64,000 nucleotides of DNA from Saccharopolyspora erythraea NRRL 2338 (lineage in GTDB: Bacteria; Actinomycetota; Actinomycetes; Mycobacteriales; Pseudonocardiaceae). The notes beneath the pieces were generated by a model, which was not told the DNA's origin, did no database searches, and was given only the letters and a program-made list of their open reading frames with translations. The stretch is taken from positions 5,197,584 through 5,261,583 of the forward strand of contig NC_009142.1 in assembly GCF_000062885.1 (NCBI RefSeq), given 5' to 3'. A program made the position numbers and the translations under genes. Below are positions 7,715 through 16,871 of the stretch, piece by piece. Every line of letters starts with the position of its first letter. Within the stretch, counting starts at the first letter, position 1.

Positions 7715-10057
7715 GTGGACCCATCGCTGCGCGGGAGGTCCGGAGGTCTTCCTGCCGATGCCACCAGCTTCGTGGGGCGTCGGCGGGAGATGACCGAGGT
7801 CAGGGCCATGCTGTCGTCGTCGCGGCTGACGACGTTGACCGGGGTGGGCGGAGTGGGCAAGTCCCGGCTCGCGTTGCGCGTGGCCAGGGGCGCGCAGCGG
7901 GGCTTCCGCGACGGGGCGTGGCTGGTCGAGCTGGCCCGGATCCAGGCCCCCTCGGTGCTCGGCACCGCGGTCGCCGGGGCGCTGGGCCTGCGCGAGGTGT
8001 CCACGCGCGACGCCGAAACCGTGCTCGCCGACCACCTGGCCGACAAGCAGTTGCTGCTGCTCCTGGACAACTGCGAGCACCTGGTCGACGAGTGCGCCCG
8101 GCTGGTGACCGCTCTGCTGGCGGTGTCTCCCGGCCTGCGCATCCTCGCCACCAGCAGGGAGCCGCTCGGCGCGGCGGGCGAACACGTCTGGCAGGTTCCC
8201 CCGCTGTCGGTGCTGGACGCCGAGGACGCCCACGGGAGTTCCGCACCGGGCGACCTCCGCTACGAAGCGCTGTCGCTCTTCGAGCTGCGGACGGCCGCGG
8301 TGCTCCCCGGGTTCGCGGTCGACTCGGACAACCTCGCGACGGCGGCCCGGCTGTGCCAGCGGCTGGAAGGGCTGCCGCTGGCGATCGAGCTGGCCGCCGT
8401 GCGGATGCGTGCGCTGTCCATGGAGCAGATCCTGTCGCGCCTGGACGACCGCTTCCGCCTGCTCACCGGAGGCAGCCGCATCGAGCCTCCGCACCACCGG
8501 ACGCTGCGCGCGACCTTCGACTGGAGCTACGACCTGTGCTCCGAGCAGCAGCAGGCGCTGTGGCGGCGGATGTCGGTGTTCGCCGGAGGCTTCAGCCTGG
8601 ATGCCGCCGAAGCGGTCTGCGCGGACGAGCACCTGTCGCCGCACGAGATCCTCGGCTGCGTGGCGGGGCTGGTGGACCAGTCCTTGCTGGCGCGCGAGGA
8701 AACCGGCTCCGCGGTCCGCTACCGCCTGCTCGAGACGGTGCGCCAGTACGGACACCAGCGGCTGCGCGAATCCGACGACGAAGCCGCGCTCCGGCTGCGG
8801 CACCGCGACTACTACCTGCGCCTGGCGGAACAGGCCGAAGCCGACTGGTTCGGTCCGCGACAGCTCGACTGGCTGGAGATCCTGCACGCCGAGCACCCGA
8901 ACATCCAGGCGGCGCTGGAGTTCTGCCTCGCCGAGCCCGGTGGCACGCGGGCCGCGCAGCGCCTCGCGGGGGCGCTGTGGTTCTACTGGATCGCGCACGG
9001 CCTGCTCACCGAGGGGCGGCACTGGCTGGACCAGGCGCTGGCCCTCGGCCAGGAGCCCGGTGCCGAGCGGGTCAAGGCGTTGTGGGTCAACGGCTACATC
9101 GCCACCAGGCAGGGCGACAACAGCGCGGCTCTGGCCATGCTGGAGGAGTGCCAGGACCTCGCCCAGCTCCTCGGCGACGACGCCGCGCTCGTGCGCGGGC
9201 TCCAGATGACCGGCCTGGCCGAGCTGATGCACGGTGACCACGCCCGCGGGGTCAAGCTGCTCGAGGAAGCGCTGGTCCACCACCGGGCCGCCGGCGAACC
9301 CAACGCCAACCTCGCCCTCACGGTGTTCTACCTGGCCCTGGCCGTGTGCACGCGCGGCGACCTGGACCGCGCCGTCGCACTGTGCCAGGAGTGCAGGCAG
9401 ATGTGCGAGTCCTGCGGCGAGCGCTGGAGCCTGTCGCGCACCTTGTGGATCCTCGGCCTCGCCCAGTGGGCGCGGGGCGAGCCGCGGCAGGCCGACGACA
9501 ACGTGCGCGGGTCGCTGAGGATCGAACGCGTCCTCCAGGACCCGATCAGCATCGCCCTGTGCGTGGAGGTCCTGGGCTGGATCGCGGCGGCCGAGGGCAA
9601 GCCGAGACGGGCCGCCACGCTGTTCGGGATCAGCCGCAGGCTCTTCGAACCGCTCAGCGAGTTCCTCTTCGGGTTCGCCTACTACCTCGACTGGCACGAC
9701 CAGGCCGAGGCGCGGGCGCGGCAGGCCCTCGGTGACAGCGGGTTCGACAACGCCTTCCGGCACGGGCGCGGACTTGACCTCCCCGCGGCGACGGCCTACG
9801 CCCTGGAGGAGAAACCCAGGGCCGGCCGCGCCGGCGCGGCGCGGTCGAGCTCACCGCTGACGCGGCGGGAACGGGAGATCGCCGAACTGGTCACCCAGGG
9901 CCTGTCCAACAAGGAGATCGCCTCCCGGCTGGTCATCGCCAAGCGCACCGTCGACGCCCACGTGGAGCACATCTTCACCAAGCTCGGGCTCAACTCCCGG
10001 ATCCAGGTCGCGGCCTGGATGGCGCAGCAGAACGCCCGCGACGACAGGAGTGGGTGA
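7715..10057 (+). CDS. LAL/AfsR-like regulator with C-terminal LuxR HTH (second paralogue)
   Basis: The product is 780 residues, paralogous to both flanking regulators. It has P-loop GVGGVGKSRLAL (about residues 45-56), LLLLDNCEHLVDEC (Walker B), LPLAIELAAVRMRALSMEQI, and FDWSYDLCSEQQQALW leading into a TPR-like helical half. The C-terminal HTH SPLTRREREIAELVTQGLSN is intact and followed by a typical recognition helix. The GTG start at 7715 gives the short N-terminus before SFVGRRREM that this family usually has. The gene ends 7 bp before the third paralogue's first candidate start, so the two are an operon and probably a tandem duplication. It is likely an activator of the neighbouring cluster; the ligand is unknown. 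Confidence 0.9.
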   Translation: MDPSLRGRSGGLPADATSFVGRRREMTEVRAMLSSSRLTTLTGVGGVGKSRLALRVARGAQRGFRDGAWLVELARIQAPSVLGTAVAGALGLREVSTRDAETVLADHLADKQLLLLLDNCEHLVDECARLVTALLAVSPGLRILATSREPLGAAGEHVWQVPPLSVLDAEDAHGSSAPGDLRYEALSLFELRTAAVLPGFAVDSDNLATAARLCQRLEGLPLAIELAAVRMRALSMEQILSRLDDRFRLLTGGSRIEPPHHRTLRATFDWSYDLCSEQQQALWRRMSVFAGGFSLDAAEAVCADEHLSPHEILGCVAGLVDQSLLAREETGSAVRYRLLETVRQYGHQRLRESDDEAALRLRHRDYYLRLAEQAEADWFGPRQLDWLEILHAEHPNIQAALEFCLAEPGGTRAAQRLAGALWFYWIAHGLLTEGRHWLDQALALGQEPGAERVKALWVNGYIATRQGDNSAALAMLEECQDLAQLLGDDAALVRGLQMTGLAELMHGDHARGVKLLEEALVHHRAAGEPNANLALTVFYLALAVCTRGDLDRAVALCQECRQMCESCGERWSLSRTLWILGLAQWARGEPRQADDNVRGSLRIERVLQDPISIALCVEVLGWIAAAEGKPRRAATLFGISRRLFEPLSEFLFGFAYYLDWHDQAEARARQALGDSGFDNAFRHGRGLDLPAATAYALEEKPRAGRAGAARSSSPLTRREREIAELVTQGLSNKEIASRLVIAKRTVDAHVEHIFTKLGLNSRIQVAAWMAQQNARDDRSG

Positions 10058-10064
10058 GCCGGAG

Positions 10065-12179
10065 ATGACCAGCGCAGGAGGTCCGCGGCGGCAGGCGGGG
10101 AACCTTCCGGAAGAGGACAGCAGCTTCGTGGGGCGCGGCGACGAGGTGACCTTGGGCAAGCGGACGCTGTCGCAGGCGAGGTTGCTGACCGTCACCGGGC
10201 CTCCGGGGGTCGGCAAGTCGCGCGTGGGCCTGCGCGTGGCCGCGCAGGTGCGGCGGAGGTTCCCCGACGGGGTGTGGCTGGTGGGGCTGGCCGGGCTGGA
10301 TGACCCCGCACTCCTGCCGCACACCGTGCTGGAGACCCTCGGAGTCGGCGACTACTCCCTGCGGCGGCCGATCGACTCGCTGGCCGAGTACCTGGCGTAT
10401 CGGCGGCTGCTGCTGGTGCTCGACAACTGCGAGCACCTGGTGCACGAGTGCGCGACGCTGGCGACCGCCCTGCTCAAGACCGCCCCCGGGCTGCGGATCC
10501 TGATCACCAGCCGCCATCTGCTGGGCGCCGAGGGCGAGCACGTGGTGACCGTGCCCCCGCTGCCGGTGCCCGACGACACCGGCGCGCTGCCACTGGAGGC
10601 GGTGCTGGCCAGCGCATCGGTGGAGCTGTTCACCGCGCGCGCCAAGGTCCTGGTCCCCGGCTTCACCGTCGACGCCGCGAACTGCCACGCGGTCGCCGCG
10701 ATCTGCCGCCGGCTGGAGGGACTTCCGCTCGCGCTGGAGCTGGCGGCGAAGTGGCTCCGCACGATGTCGGTGGAGCAGATCCTCACGGGCCTGCGGAACT
10801 GGCCCGAGCAGGACGAGGTACCGGACCAGGGTGCCCGGGTGGCGCGGTACCACGAGACGTTGCGGGCGAGCTTCGACTGGAGCTTCGAGCTGTGCTCCCC
10901 GGCCGAGCGGACGCTGTGGGCGCGGGCTTCGGTTTTCGCGGCGGACTTCGACCTGGAGTCCGCCGAAGCGGTCTGCTCCGACGACGCGGTGCCGCAGGAG
11001 GACGTGCTCGAACTGGTGGTCAGCCTCCTGGACAAGTCGGTCCTGAGCCGGAGGGACCGGGCCGGGTGGACGCGCTACCGGCTGCTCGACCCGACCCGCC
11101 GGTACGGTGCGCGGCGGCTTGCCGAGTCCGGTGACACCGACCGCCTGCGCCGCCGCCATCGCGACCACTACCGGTGGCTGTCCGAGCGGGCGGAAGCGCA
11201 GTGGTTCGGCCCCCGGCAGGAGGACTGGCACGAGCGCATGCGCTGCGAACACGCCGACCTGCGGGCGGCGCTGGAGTTCTGCCTCACCACGCCCGGCGAG
11301 GAGCGCGAGGGGCTGAGGCTGGCCGGGGCGCTGTGGTTCTGCTGGGTGGGCGGCGGCTGGCTCGCCGAGGGGCGCCACTGGCTGGACCACCTCCTCGCGC
11401 TCGCGACCGAACCGTGCGGTGAACGGGCCAAGGCGTTGTGGGCCAACGCCTGGATCACGACCCTGCAGGGCGATGTCGGCACTGCGCTGCCGATGCTCGA
11501 CGAGGCCCGCGACCTCGCACGCCGGACCGGAGACGTCGCCGAGCTCACCTCCGCCCTGTGCGTGTCCGGCTATGCCGAGCACATGCGCGACAACCAGCAC
11601 ATCGCGGTGGAGTACCTGGAACAGGCCCTGGAGCAGGAGAGGACCGTCGGCGTGCCCAGCGCCGTGACCGCGGTGAGCCGTCCCATCCTGGCCAGCACCG
11701 TGCTGCTGCTCGGCGACACCGAGCGGGCGCGCGCACTCTGCGAGGAATGCCTGGCGATGCGCGCCCCGTACAGCGTTCCCTGGTCGCGCTCGTGGGCGAT
11801 GTGGGTGCTGGGCGTCGCCGCCTGGACCGACGGCGACACCCGGCAGGCCTGCTCCTACGCCCGGGAATGCCTGCGGATCAAACAACATCTCAACGACCTG
11901 GTCGGCGTGGCCCTGTCCGTCGAGTTGCTCGCCTGGGCCGCCACGGAGCAGGACGCCGGCCGCACCGCCCGGCTGCTGGGCGTCAGCCACACCCTGTGGA
12001 GCGAGATCGGCACGCCGCTGTTCGGGTTCGCGCCTTATTTGACCCGGCACCACGTCAGCGAGGAGCAGGCGCGCAAGGCCCTCGGCCCGCAGGCTTTCGA
12101 GGACGCGTTCGAAGACGGCAGGAAGCTCACCGTGCCCGAGGCGACGTCCTACGCCCTCCACGAGACCGAGGAAGTGTGA
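10065..12179 (+). CDS. LAL-like ATPase/TPR protein lacking the LuxR DNA-binding domain (third paralogue)
   Basis: The product is about 704 residues with the same ATPase and helical halves as its neighbours: P-loop GPPGVGKSRVGL, LLLVLDNCEHLVHEC, LPLALELAAKWLRTMSVEQI, FDWSFELCSPAERTLW, and WFGPRQEDWHERMRCEHADL in the middle. It stops after YALHETEEV, exactly where the paralogue enters its linker and HTH. No HTH can be read in any frame of the following 400 bp, so this is a true loss and not a simple frameshift. I chose ATG 10065; an in-frame GTG at 10050 overlaps the upstream stop. It could act as a modulator or decoy partner of the two complete regulators. That role is inference. Confidence 0.85.
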   Translation: MTSAGGPRRQAGNLPEEDSSFVGRGDEVTLGKRTLSQARLLTVTGPPGVGKSRVGLRVAAQVRRRFPDGVWLVGLAGLDDPALLPHTVLETLGVGDYSLRRPIDSLAEYLAYRRLLLVLDNCEHLVHECATLATALLKTAPGLRILITSRHLLGAEGEHVVTVPPLPVPDDTGALPLEAVLASASVELFTARAKVLVPGFTVDAANCHAVAAICRRLEGLPLALELAAKWLRTMSVEQILTGLRNWPEQDEVPDQGARVARYHETLRASFDWSFELCSPAERTLWARASVFAADFDLESAEAVCSDDAVPQEDVLELVVSLLDKSVLSRRDRAGWTRYRLLDPTRRYGARRLAESGDTDRLRRRHRDHYRWLSERAEAQWFGPRQEDWHERMRCEHADLRAALEFCLTTPGEEREGLRLAGALWFCWVGGGWLAEGRHWLDHLLALATEPCGERAKALWANAWITTLQGDVGTALPMLDEARDLARRTGDVAELTSALCVSGYAEHMRDNQHIAVEYLEQALEQERTVGVPSAVTAVSRPILASTVLLLGDTERARALCEECLAMRAPYSVPWSRSWAMWVLGVAAWTDGDTRQACSYARECLRIKQHLNDLVGVALSVELLAWAATEQDAGRTARLLGVSHTLWSEIGTPLFGFAPYLTRHHVSEEQARKALGPQAFEDAFEDGRKLTVPEATSYALHETEEV

Positions 12180-12588
12180 CCTGAGCGCCCGCGGTGGGCT
12201 GCCGGGACGGCTCACCGAGCGCGGCACCTCGCCCGTGGCTGCGGATCGAGGACCATTTGCCGTACCGCGACCGCATCGCGGTTGCTAGCGTCGGACCCGA
12301 GTCCGCTGAGGACGGCCGGCGATCGGCAAACAGCACCACACCAAGGTGGAACGAGTTCGCGGAACACGTGGTGCCAGGGGTGGGTCACCGTGATCGAGCT
12401 CATCAGCATCGCCGCGACCAGGTTCTGCCCGGGGGCCTGGCCATCGTCTCCCGCAGCGCCCACGAGCGCCCGGCGGTCTGGCCTCCTCCTCACCGAAGTG
12501 CTTGCGCACGAACGGGATCCAACGCGGACAGGCGAAGAACCGTCCCCCACACCGGAGCGGCCGGTGCGAGCGATGAGTGGAGGGGACC
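12180..12588. other. 409-bp intergenic stretch without a recognisable gene
   Basis: Short open frames exist on both strands but none has a ribosome-binding site plus a recognisable protein pattern, and none resembles the missing HTH of the upstream regulator. It probably contains the promoter of the downstream papain-like gene. Confidence 0.5.
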
Positions 12589-13353
12589 ATGCGTTACAGA
12601 CCCATTGACAGAGATCCGGACGACCAGCGGCTGGGACGGTTCATCCCGGACGACTGGCACCACGTGGAAAGCTACCCGCTGACCGCGCAGGCCCGGCCGG
12701 TGCACGTGCCGGTCGTGATCGGCGTCAACTGGTACGCCGAGTTCGACGAGCCGCAGTCCGACCGCCGGGGTCTGGAGTTCGTGGCCCGGGGCGGACCGGG
12801 TTCGCTCACCTCGATCCGGGGCGGCCACGCGGTGTGCCTGGAACCCGGCGGGGAACCCGACCAGGACCAGTGGTGGGAGTTCTACGACCAGGGCAGCGAG
12901 GGCGCCTGCGTCGGGTTCGCCTGGTCGCGGTGCATGACCATCCTCAACAAGGAGTTCTACACCGCCCGGTGGCTGTGGGACCGGGCCAAGGAGCGCGACC
13001 AGTGGGCAGAGACCAACCCCGGCGACGACAACGGCACGTCGTGCCGGGCCGCGGCCGAGGTCCTGGCCTCGGCCGGGCACGTCGACTGGGACGACTCCTT
13101 CGCCGGTCACAACCACACGAGGCGCGGCGGCTACGCCCCCGACGCGGGCGACGGCATCAAGGTGTTCCGCTGGGCGGTTTCGGTGGACGAGGTGCATTCG
13201 GTGCTCGGCAACGCGAAAGCCGACGAGCTGGGCGCCGTACCCGTGCTGAACTCGTGGGGCACCAACTACCCCCACCGCGTGTGGATGCCGGACGAGGTCC
13301 TGGACCGGCTGATCCGGGAGGACGGTGAAATCGCCGTACCCACCGACCGCTAG
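12589..13353 (+). CDS. Papain-fold (C1-like) cysteine peptidase with permuted motif order
   Basis: The product is 254 residues with no signal peptide or membrane segment, so it is probably cytosolic. The papain hallmarks are all present: Q101 and C107 in YDQGSEGACVGFA, a His motif IRGGHAVCLEP (H80), and VLNSWGTNYP with N221. In ordinary C1 peptidases the order is Gln-Cys-His-Asn. Here the block VPVVIGVNWYAEF...GGHAV sits before the Cys block, and VDEVHSVLGN runs straight into the Asn block. The ATG at 12589 has GGAGGGG upstream. Related actinobacterial and phage proteins are poorly characterised. It could be a peptidase or an amidase/deamidase-like enzyme. The gene stands alone, ahead of a strong bidirectional terminator. 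Confidence 0.75.
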   Translation: MRYRPIDRDPDDQRLGRFIPDDWHHVESYPLTAQARPVHVPVVIGVNWYAEFDEPQSDRRGLEFVARGGPGSLTSIRGGHAVCLEPGGEPDQDQWWEFYDQGSEGACVGFAWSRCMTILNKEFYTARWLWDRAKERDQWAETNPGDDNGTSCRAAAEVLASAGHVDWDDSFAGHNHTRRGGYAPDAGDGIKVFRWAVSVDEVHSVLGNAKADELGAVPVLNSWGTNYPHRVWMPDEVLDRLIREDGEIAVPTDR

Positions 13354-13409
13354 CAGCGGGGAGGCTGAGCTTTCCGGCCGGACCTGGCTCCATAGCAGCA
13401 AATGGAGAA

Positions 13410-13450
13410 CTGCCCGCCCCCACGTGCGGTCGGCGCGTGGGGGCGGGCAG
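13410..13450. terminator. Bidirectional hairpin terminator
   Basis: A perfect 15-bp inverted repeat (CTGCCCGCCCCCACG and its complement) with an 11-nt loop lies between the convergent papain-like gene and the cyclitol operon. It is probably shared by both. Confidence 0.8.
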
Positions 13451-13482
13451 GAGCTACCGGAGTCGAGCCGGCAGAACGCCCG

Positions 13483-14349
13483 TCAGCGCGCGAGTTCCTT
13501 CGTGATCCGCTCGAGCATGAACTTCGAGGAGTCGACTGCGCGTTCCTCCCACGCGAACACGCACGCGGTGGCGATGCCGTCGAAGTTCATCTCCCGCAGC
13601 GTGCCGAAGAACGCGTCCCAGTCCACCTCGCCCTGTCCGATGTCGAGGTGCTGGTGGATGCGCGCGGGAGTTCCGGGCGGGTTGAGGATGTAGCGCAACC
13701 CGGACGAACCCTTGTGGTTGAAGCTGTCGGCGATGTGCACGTGCTGGAGCTTGTCCCCGGAGTAGCGCAGCATGGCGGGGATGTCGGCGCCCGTGTCGTC
13801 ACCGGACAGGTGGAACGTGTGCGGGGCGCAGTACAGGTAGTTCACCCACGGCTTGTTGATCGCCCGCACCAGGTCCACCGCCGGGGTGTTGACCTCGCAG
13901 AAGTCGTCGGGGTGCGCCTCCAGGTTCAGCGCGATGCCCTCGCGCTCGAAGACCGGGAGCAGTTCCTCCATCGAGCGCCAGAACGCCGCCTCGCTCTCGG
14001 TGGCGCGCTCCGGCCTGCCGTTGAACTCGGAGTTCATCTGCCGGCAGCCCAGCTCGGCGGTCACCTCGATCATCCGCCGCCAGTACCGGACCGCGGCCTG
14101 GCGTTCGGTCTCGTCGGGACCGGACCACCGGTACAGCGGCAGCACGCTCGCCACCTGCACGCCGGTCTCCCGCAACGCGCTCCTGAACTCGGCGACCCTG
14201 TCGTCGTCGGCGCGCGGGTGCAGGAAGAACGGCATGAACTCCTCGCGCGGGGACAGTTCGATGTACTCGTAGCCGATGTCGGCCACCGTGCGCACCATCT
14301 CCCGGATCGGGAGCTTGCGCAGCATGAACGGGTCGAGCGCGATCTTCAC
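13483..14349 (-). CDS. Sugar phosphate isomerase/epimerase (AP-endonuclease-2 TIM barrel)
   Basis: The product is 288 residues, the usual length of xylose-isomerase-like TIM barrels. Metal-binding signatures are visible: a Glu and His in LNLEAHPDDF, HVHIADSF near residue 205, and a C-terminal acidic residue in GIATACVFAWEE. Family members isomerise or dehydrate keto-sugars and inosoles. The GTG start at 14349 is preceded by GGAGGAAACAACCA and overlaps the stop of the dehydrogenase by 4 bp, so they are coupled. It is the last gene of the operon. It probably processes the product of the neighbouring cyclitol/sugar dehydrogenase. Sequence alone does not tell IolI-like from IolE-like or a 3-keto-sugar isomerase. 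Confidence 0.8.
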   Translation of the reverse strand: MKIALDPFMLRKLPIREMVRTVADIGYEYIELSPREEFMPFFLHPRADDDRVAEFRSALRETGVQVASVLPLYRWSGPDETERQAAVRYWRRMIEVTAELGCRQMNSEFNGRPERATESEAAFWRSMEELLPVFEREGIALNLEAHPDDFCEVNTPAVDLVRAINKPWVNYLYCAPHTFHLSGDDTGADIPAMLRYSGDKLQHVHIADSFNHKGSSGLRYILNPPGTPARIHQHLDIGQGEVDWDAFFGTLREMNFDGIATACVFAWEERAVDSSKFMLERITKELAR

Positions 14350-15362
14350 TGGTTGTTTCCTCCGTACAGGCCGGGACGGTCTTTCAGTGCCACGGGTACG
14401 ACCTGCCCGCTGTGCAGCGCCTCCACCGTGGCGCCGCAGATCGCGGTGGCCGCGTACCCGTCCCAGGCGGAGGGCCCACCGGCGGCGCCGTGCGCCACCG
14501 AGTCGACCCAGCTCTGCAGCTCCGCGTCGAAGGCGTCGGCGAAGCGCTGCTTCCAGTCCTGCGTGATCGCCGCCCGCACCGAGCCCGCCGACGGCAGACC
14601 CGTCCGTGCGGGGTCGGGCAGGCGGACCGTCCCGCTCTCGCCCACCACCTCGCACTGGATGTCGTAGCCGTACTGGCAGTTGACGAACACCTCGACGTCG
14701 ATCCGAGCGCCCGACTCGGTCTCGAACAGCATGATCTGCGGGTCCTGGAGGTGCTCGAACCGCTTGCTGGTGCGCCGCGGCCTGATCACCTGCGCCGAGA
14801 CGATCTCGTCGTCGAGCAGCCAGCGCAGCGTGTCGATCTCGTGCACCGCCGTGTCCTGCGCCGCCATCGCCGAGTGGTAGGTCTCGGGCACGGTCGGGTT
14901 CCGGTGCACGCAGTGCGCCATCAGCGGAGTGCCGATGCCGCCCGCGTCGACGAGCTCCTTCATCTCCCGGTACCCGGCGTCGTAGCGGCGCATGAAGCCC
15001 ACCTGCACCAGGCGCTTCCCACGGGCGCTTTCGGCCTCGACGATGCGAAGGCAGTCCTCGACCTCGGTGGCCAGGGGCTTCTCGCAGAACACCGCTTTGC
15101 CCGCCTCGATCGCGGCCAACACGTGCTCGGCGTGCGTCGGCCCCCACGAGGTGACCAGCACGGCGTCCACGTCGGCCGACCCGATCACGTCGGCGCCGGA
15201 GGGCATCGTCCTCGCCCCGACACCACCCGCCACGCTCGCGGCGCGGTCAGCGTCGATGTCGGTGACGGCGACGATCTCGGCCCCGGTGACCACTCGGGTC
15301 AGCCGGCGGATGTGGTCCTGGCCGATCATGCCGGTCCCGATCACTCCCACCCGCACGGTCAT
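14346..15362 (-). CDS. Gfo/Idh/MocA-family dehydrogenase (inositol 2-dehydrogenase-like)
   Basis: The product is 338 residues. The N-terminal Rossmann motif is VGVIGTGMIGQDHIRRL, the catalytic-domain hinge is AVFCEKPLATE (EKP motif, K about residue 97), and the family signature VHEIDTLRWLLDDE is present. Such enzymes oxidise myo-inositol, other cyclitols or sugars with NAD(P)+. The ATG at 15362 follows a strong GAGAGGAGAAGG site. It lies in an operon with a sugar porter and two TIM-barrel enzymes, an arrangement typical of inositol or rare-sugar catabolism. The true substrate cannot be read from sequence. Confidence 0.88.
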   Translation of the reverse strand: MTVRVGVIGTGMIGQDHIRRLTRVVTGAEIVAVTDIDADRAASVAGGVGARTMPSGADVIGSADVDAVLVTSWGPTHAEHVLAAIEAGKAVFCEKPLATEVEDCLRIVEAESARGKRLVQVGFMRRYDAGYREMKELVDAGGIGTPLMAHCVHRNPTVPETYHSAMAAQDTAVHEIDTLRWLLDDEIVSAQVIRPRRTSKRFEHLQDPQIMLFETESGARIDVEVFVNCQYGYDIQCEVVGESGTVRLPDPARTGLPSAGSVRAAITQDWKQRFADAFDAELQSWVDSVAHGAAGGPSAWDGYAATAICGATVEALHSGQVVPVALKDRPGLYGGNNQ

Positions 15363-15398
15363 CTTCCTTCTCCTCTCGGCGATCCGCTCGGCGCCACG

Positions 15399-16823
15399 TC
15401 AGGCGCTGAAGCGCGCGTGCAGCTCGGTTTCCAGCGTTTCCAGGGAGCGGCCACGGGTTTCCGGCACGAACCTGGCGACGAAGCCGAGGGCGAGCACGCC
15501 GACGGCGACGAAGATGAGGAACGTGTAGGAAATGGTGAACGCGTCGACCATGACCGGGTAGGTCAGCCCGATGACGAAGTTGGTGGACCACAGCGTCAGG
15601 CTCGCGATGCCGAAGGCGAAGCCCCGCATCTTCAGCGGGAAGATCTCGGCGAGCATCAGCCAGGTCACCGGCGAGGTCGCCCCCTGCTGGAAGGCCAGGA
15701 ACGTCACGGTCAGCGCGAGCACGACCAGCCCGCGGCCGAGGCCTTCCGGCATCACCATAGACACGATCGCGACCGCCAGCAGGGCCGTGGACGTGCCCGC
15801 GATGCCGACCAGCAGCATCGGACGCCGGTTCACCCTGCCCAGCAGGTAGATCCCGACGAAGGTGGCCAGCACCGAGATCACGCCGTTGGCGATGTTGGCG
15901 ATGAGGGCGCCGTCGGCCGAGAACCCGGAGTTCTTCAGGATCTGCGTGCCGTAGTACATGATCGTGTTGACACCGCTGACCTGCTGGACGATCGCGATCC
16001 CGATGCCGACCAGCACGAGCTTGCGGATCCACGGGACCGCCAAGTCCGACCAGCCGCCGGTCTGCGACTTCTGGTCCTCCTGCGCGAGCCTCCGCACCTC
16101 GGTGAGCTCGTCCTCGGCGCGCTGCGCCGAGCGCACCTGGCGCAGCACCTGCAGGGCGTCGGAGAACCGGCCCTTCGACGCCAGCCACCGCGGGCTTTCG
16201 GGCATTACGAGCATCCCCAGCCACAGCACCACCGCGGGCAGGGTGGCCACGACGAGCATGTAGCGCCACACGTGCGCGGAGTCGCCGAACACTCCCGCGA
16301 TGCCCGCGTTGAAGCTGAACGCCAGCAGCTGGCCGGTGACGATCATCAGCTCGTTCTGGGTGACCAGCCGCCCCCGGCGCTCGGCGGGTGCGATCTCGGC
16401 CAGGTAGGTCGGGACCGTGACCGACGCGCCGCCGACCGCCAGGCCGAGCACGAACCGGGCGGCCACCATCACCTCGGTGTTGGGAGCGAAGGTGCACGCG
16501 AGCGTGCCCAGCACGAAGATCGCCGCGAGCATCAGCAGGTTGCGCCGGCGTCCCCGCGCGTCGGAGAGCCTGCCGCCGAAGAACGCGCCCAGGGCGGCGC
16601 CCAGCAGCAGCGAGCTCGTCACCAGACCCTCGGTGAACGGCGTGAGCCCGAGGTCCCCCTGCATGTACGGAAGGGCCCCGTTGATCACGCCGGTGTCGTA
16701 GCCGAACAGCAGGCCACCGAAGGTGGAGACAACGGTGATGACCTTCAGCCGGCGCGAGTGCGGCCCCTTGGTCTCCAGCGGCGCCGAGGGGGCCGGGGGC
16801 ACGTCACTGTGCACTTCGGACAT
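15399..16823 (-). CDS. MFS sugar porter (inositol/sugar:H+ symporter type)
   Basis: The product is 474 residues with twelve predicted membrane helices. Sugar-porter signatures are clear: GGLLFGYDTGVINGAL in TM1, DARGRRR after TM2, VMPESPRWLASKGRF before the central loop, and FVPETRGRSLETLE near the C-terminus. These transporters import hexoses, pentoses or inositol by proton symport at the cytoplasmic membrane. It sits between the two TIM-barrel genes and the dehydrogenase, and presumably supplies their substrate. The weak purine run AGAAGAG lies upstream of the ATG. Confidence 0.92.
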   Translation of the reverse strand: MSEVHSDVPPAPSAPLETKGPHSRRLKVITVVSTFGGLLFGYDTGVINGALPYMQGDLGLTPFTEGLVTSSLLLGAALGAFFGGRLSDARGRRRNLLMLAAIFVLGTLACTFAPNTEVMVAARFVLGLAVGGASVTVPTYLAEIAPAERRGRLVTQNELMIVTGQLLAFSFNAGIAGVFGDSAHVWRYMLVVATLPAVVLWLGMLVMPESPRWLASKGRFSDALQVLRQVRSAQRAEDELTEVRRLAQEDQKSQTGGWSDLAVPWIRKLVLVGIGIAIVQQVSGVNTIMYYGTQILKNSGFSADGALIANIANGVISVLATFVGIYLLGRVNRRPMLLVGIAGTSTALLAVAIVSMVMPEGLGRGLVVLALTVTFLAFQQGATSPVTWLMLAEIFPLKMRGFAFGIASLTLWSTNFVIGLTYPVMVDAFTISYTFLIFVAVGVLALGFVARFVPETRGRSLETLETELHARFSA

Positions 16824-16871
16824 CTCATTCTCTTCTTCGTCGTCGGAGGGGTTCGCGGGTGGATGCGGGGG

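Noticed and set aside
7529-9763. A long minus-strand extension upstream of the first LAL regulator
   Set aside because: It is antisense to the intact second LAL gene. The family N-terminus begins near 7528.
9990-12227. A 745-codon frame antisense to the third LAL paralogue
   Set aside because: Low-complexity composition typical of antisense frames in high-GC DNA. The plus-strand ATPase motifs are unambiguous.
12180-12588. Frameshifted LuxR HTH belonging to the third LAL protein
   Set aside because: I read all three plus-strand frames and found no LTRREREV-like or SNKEIA-like stretch.
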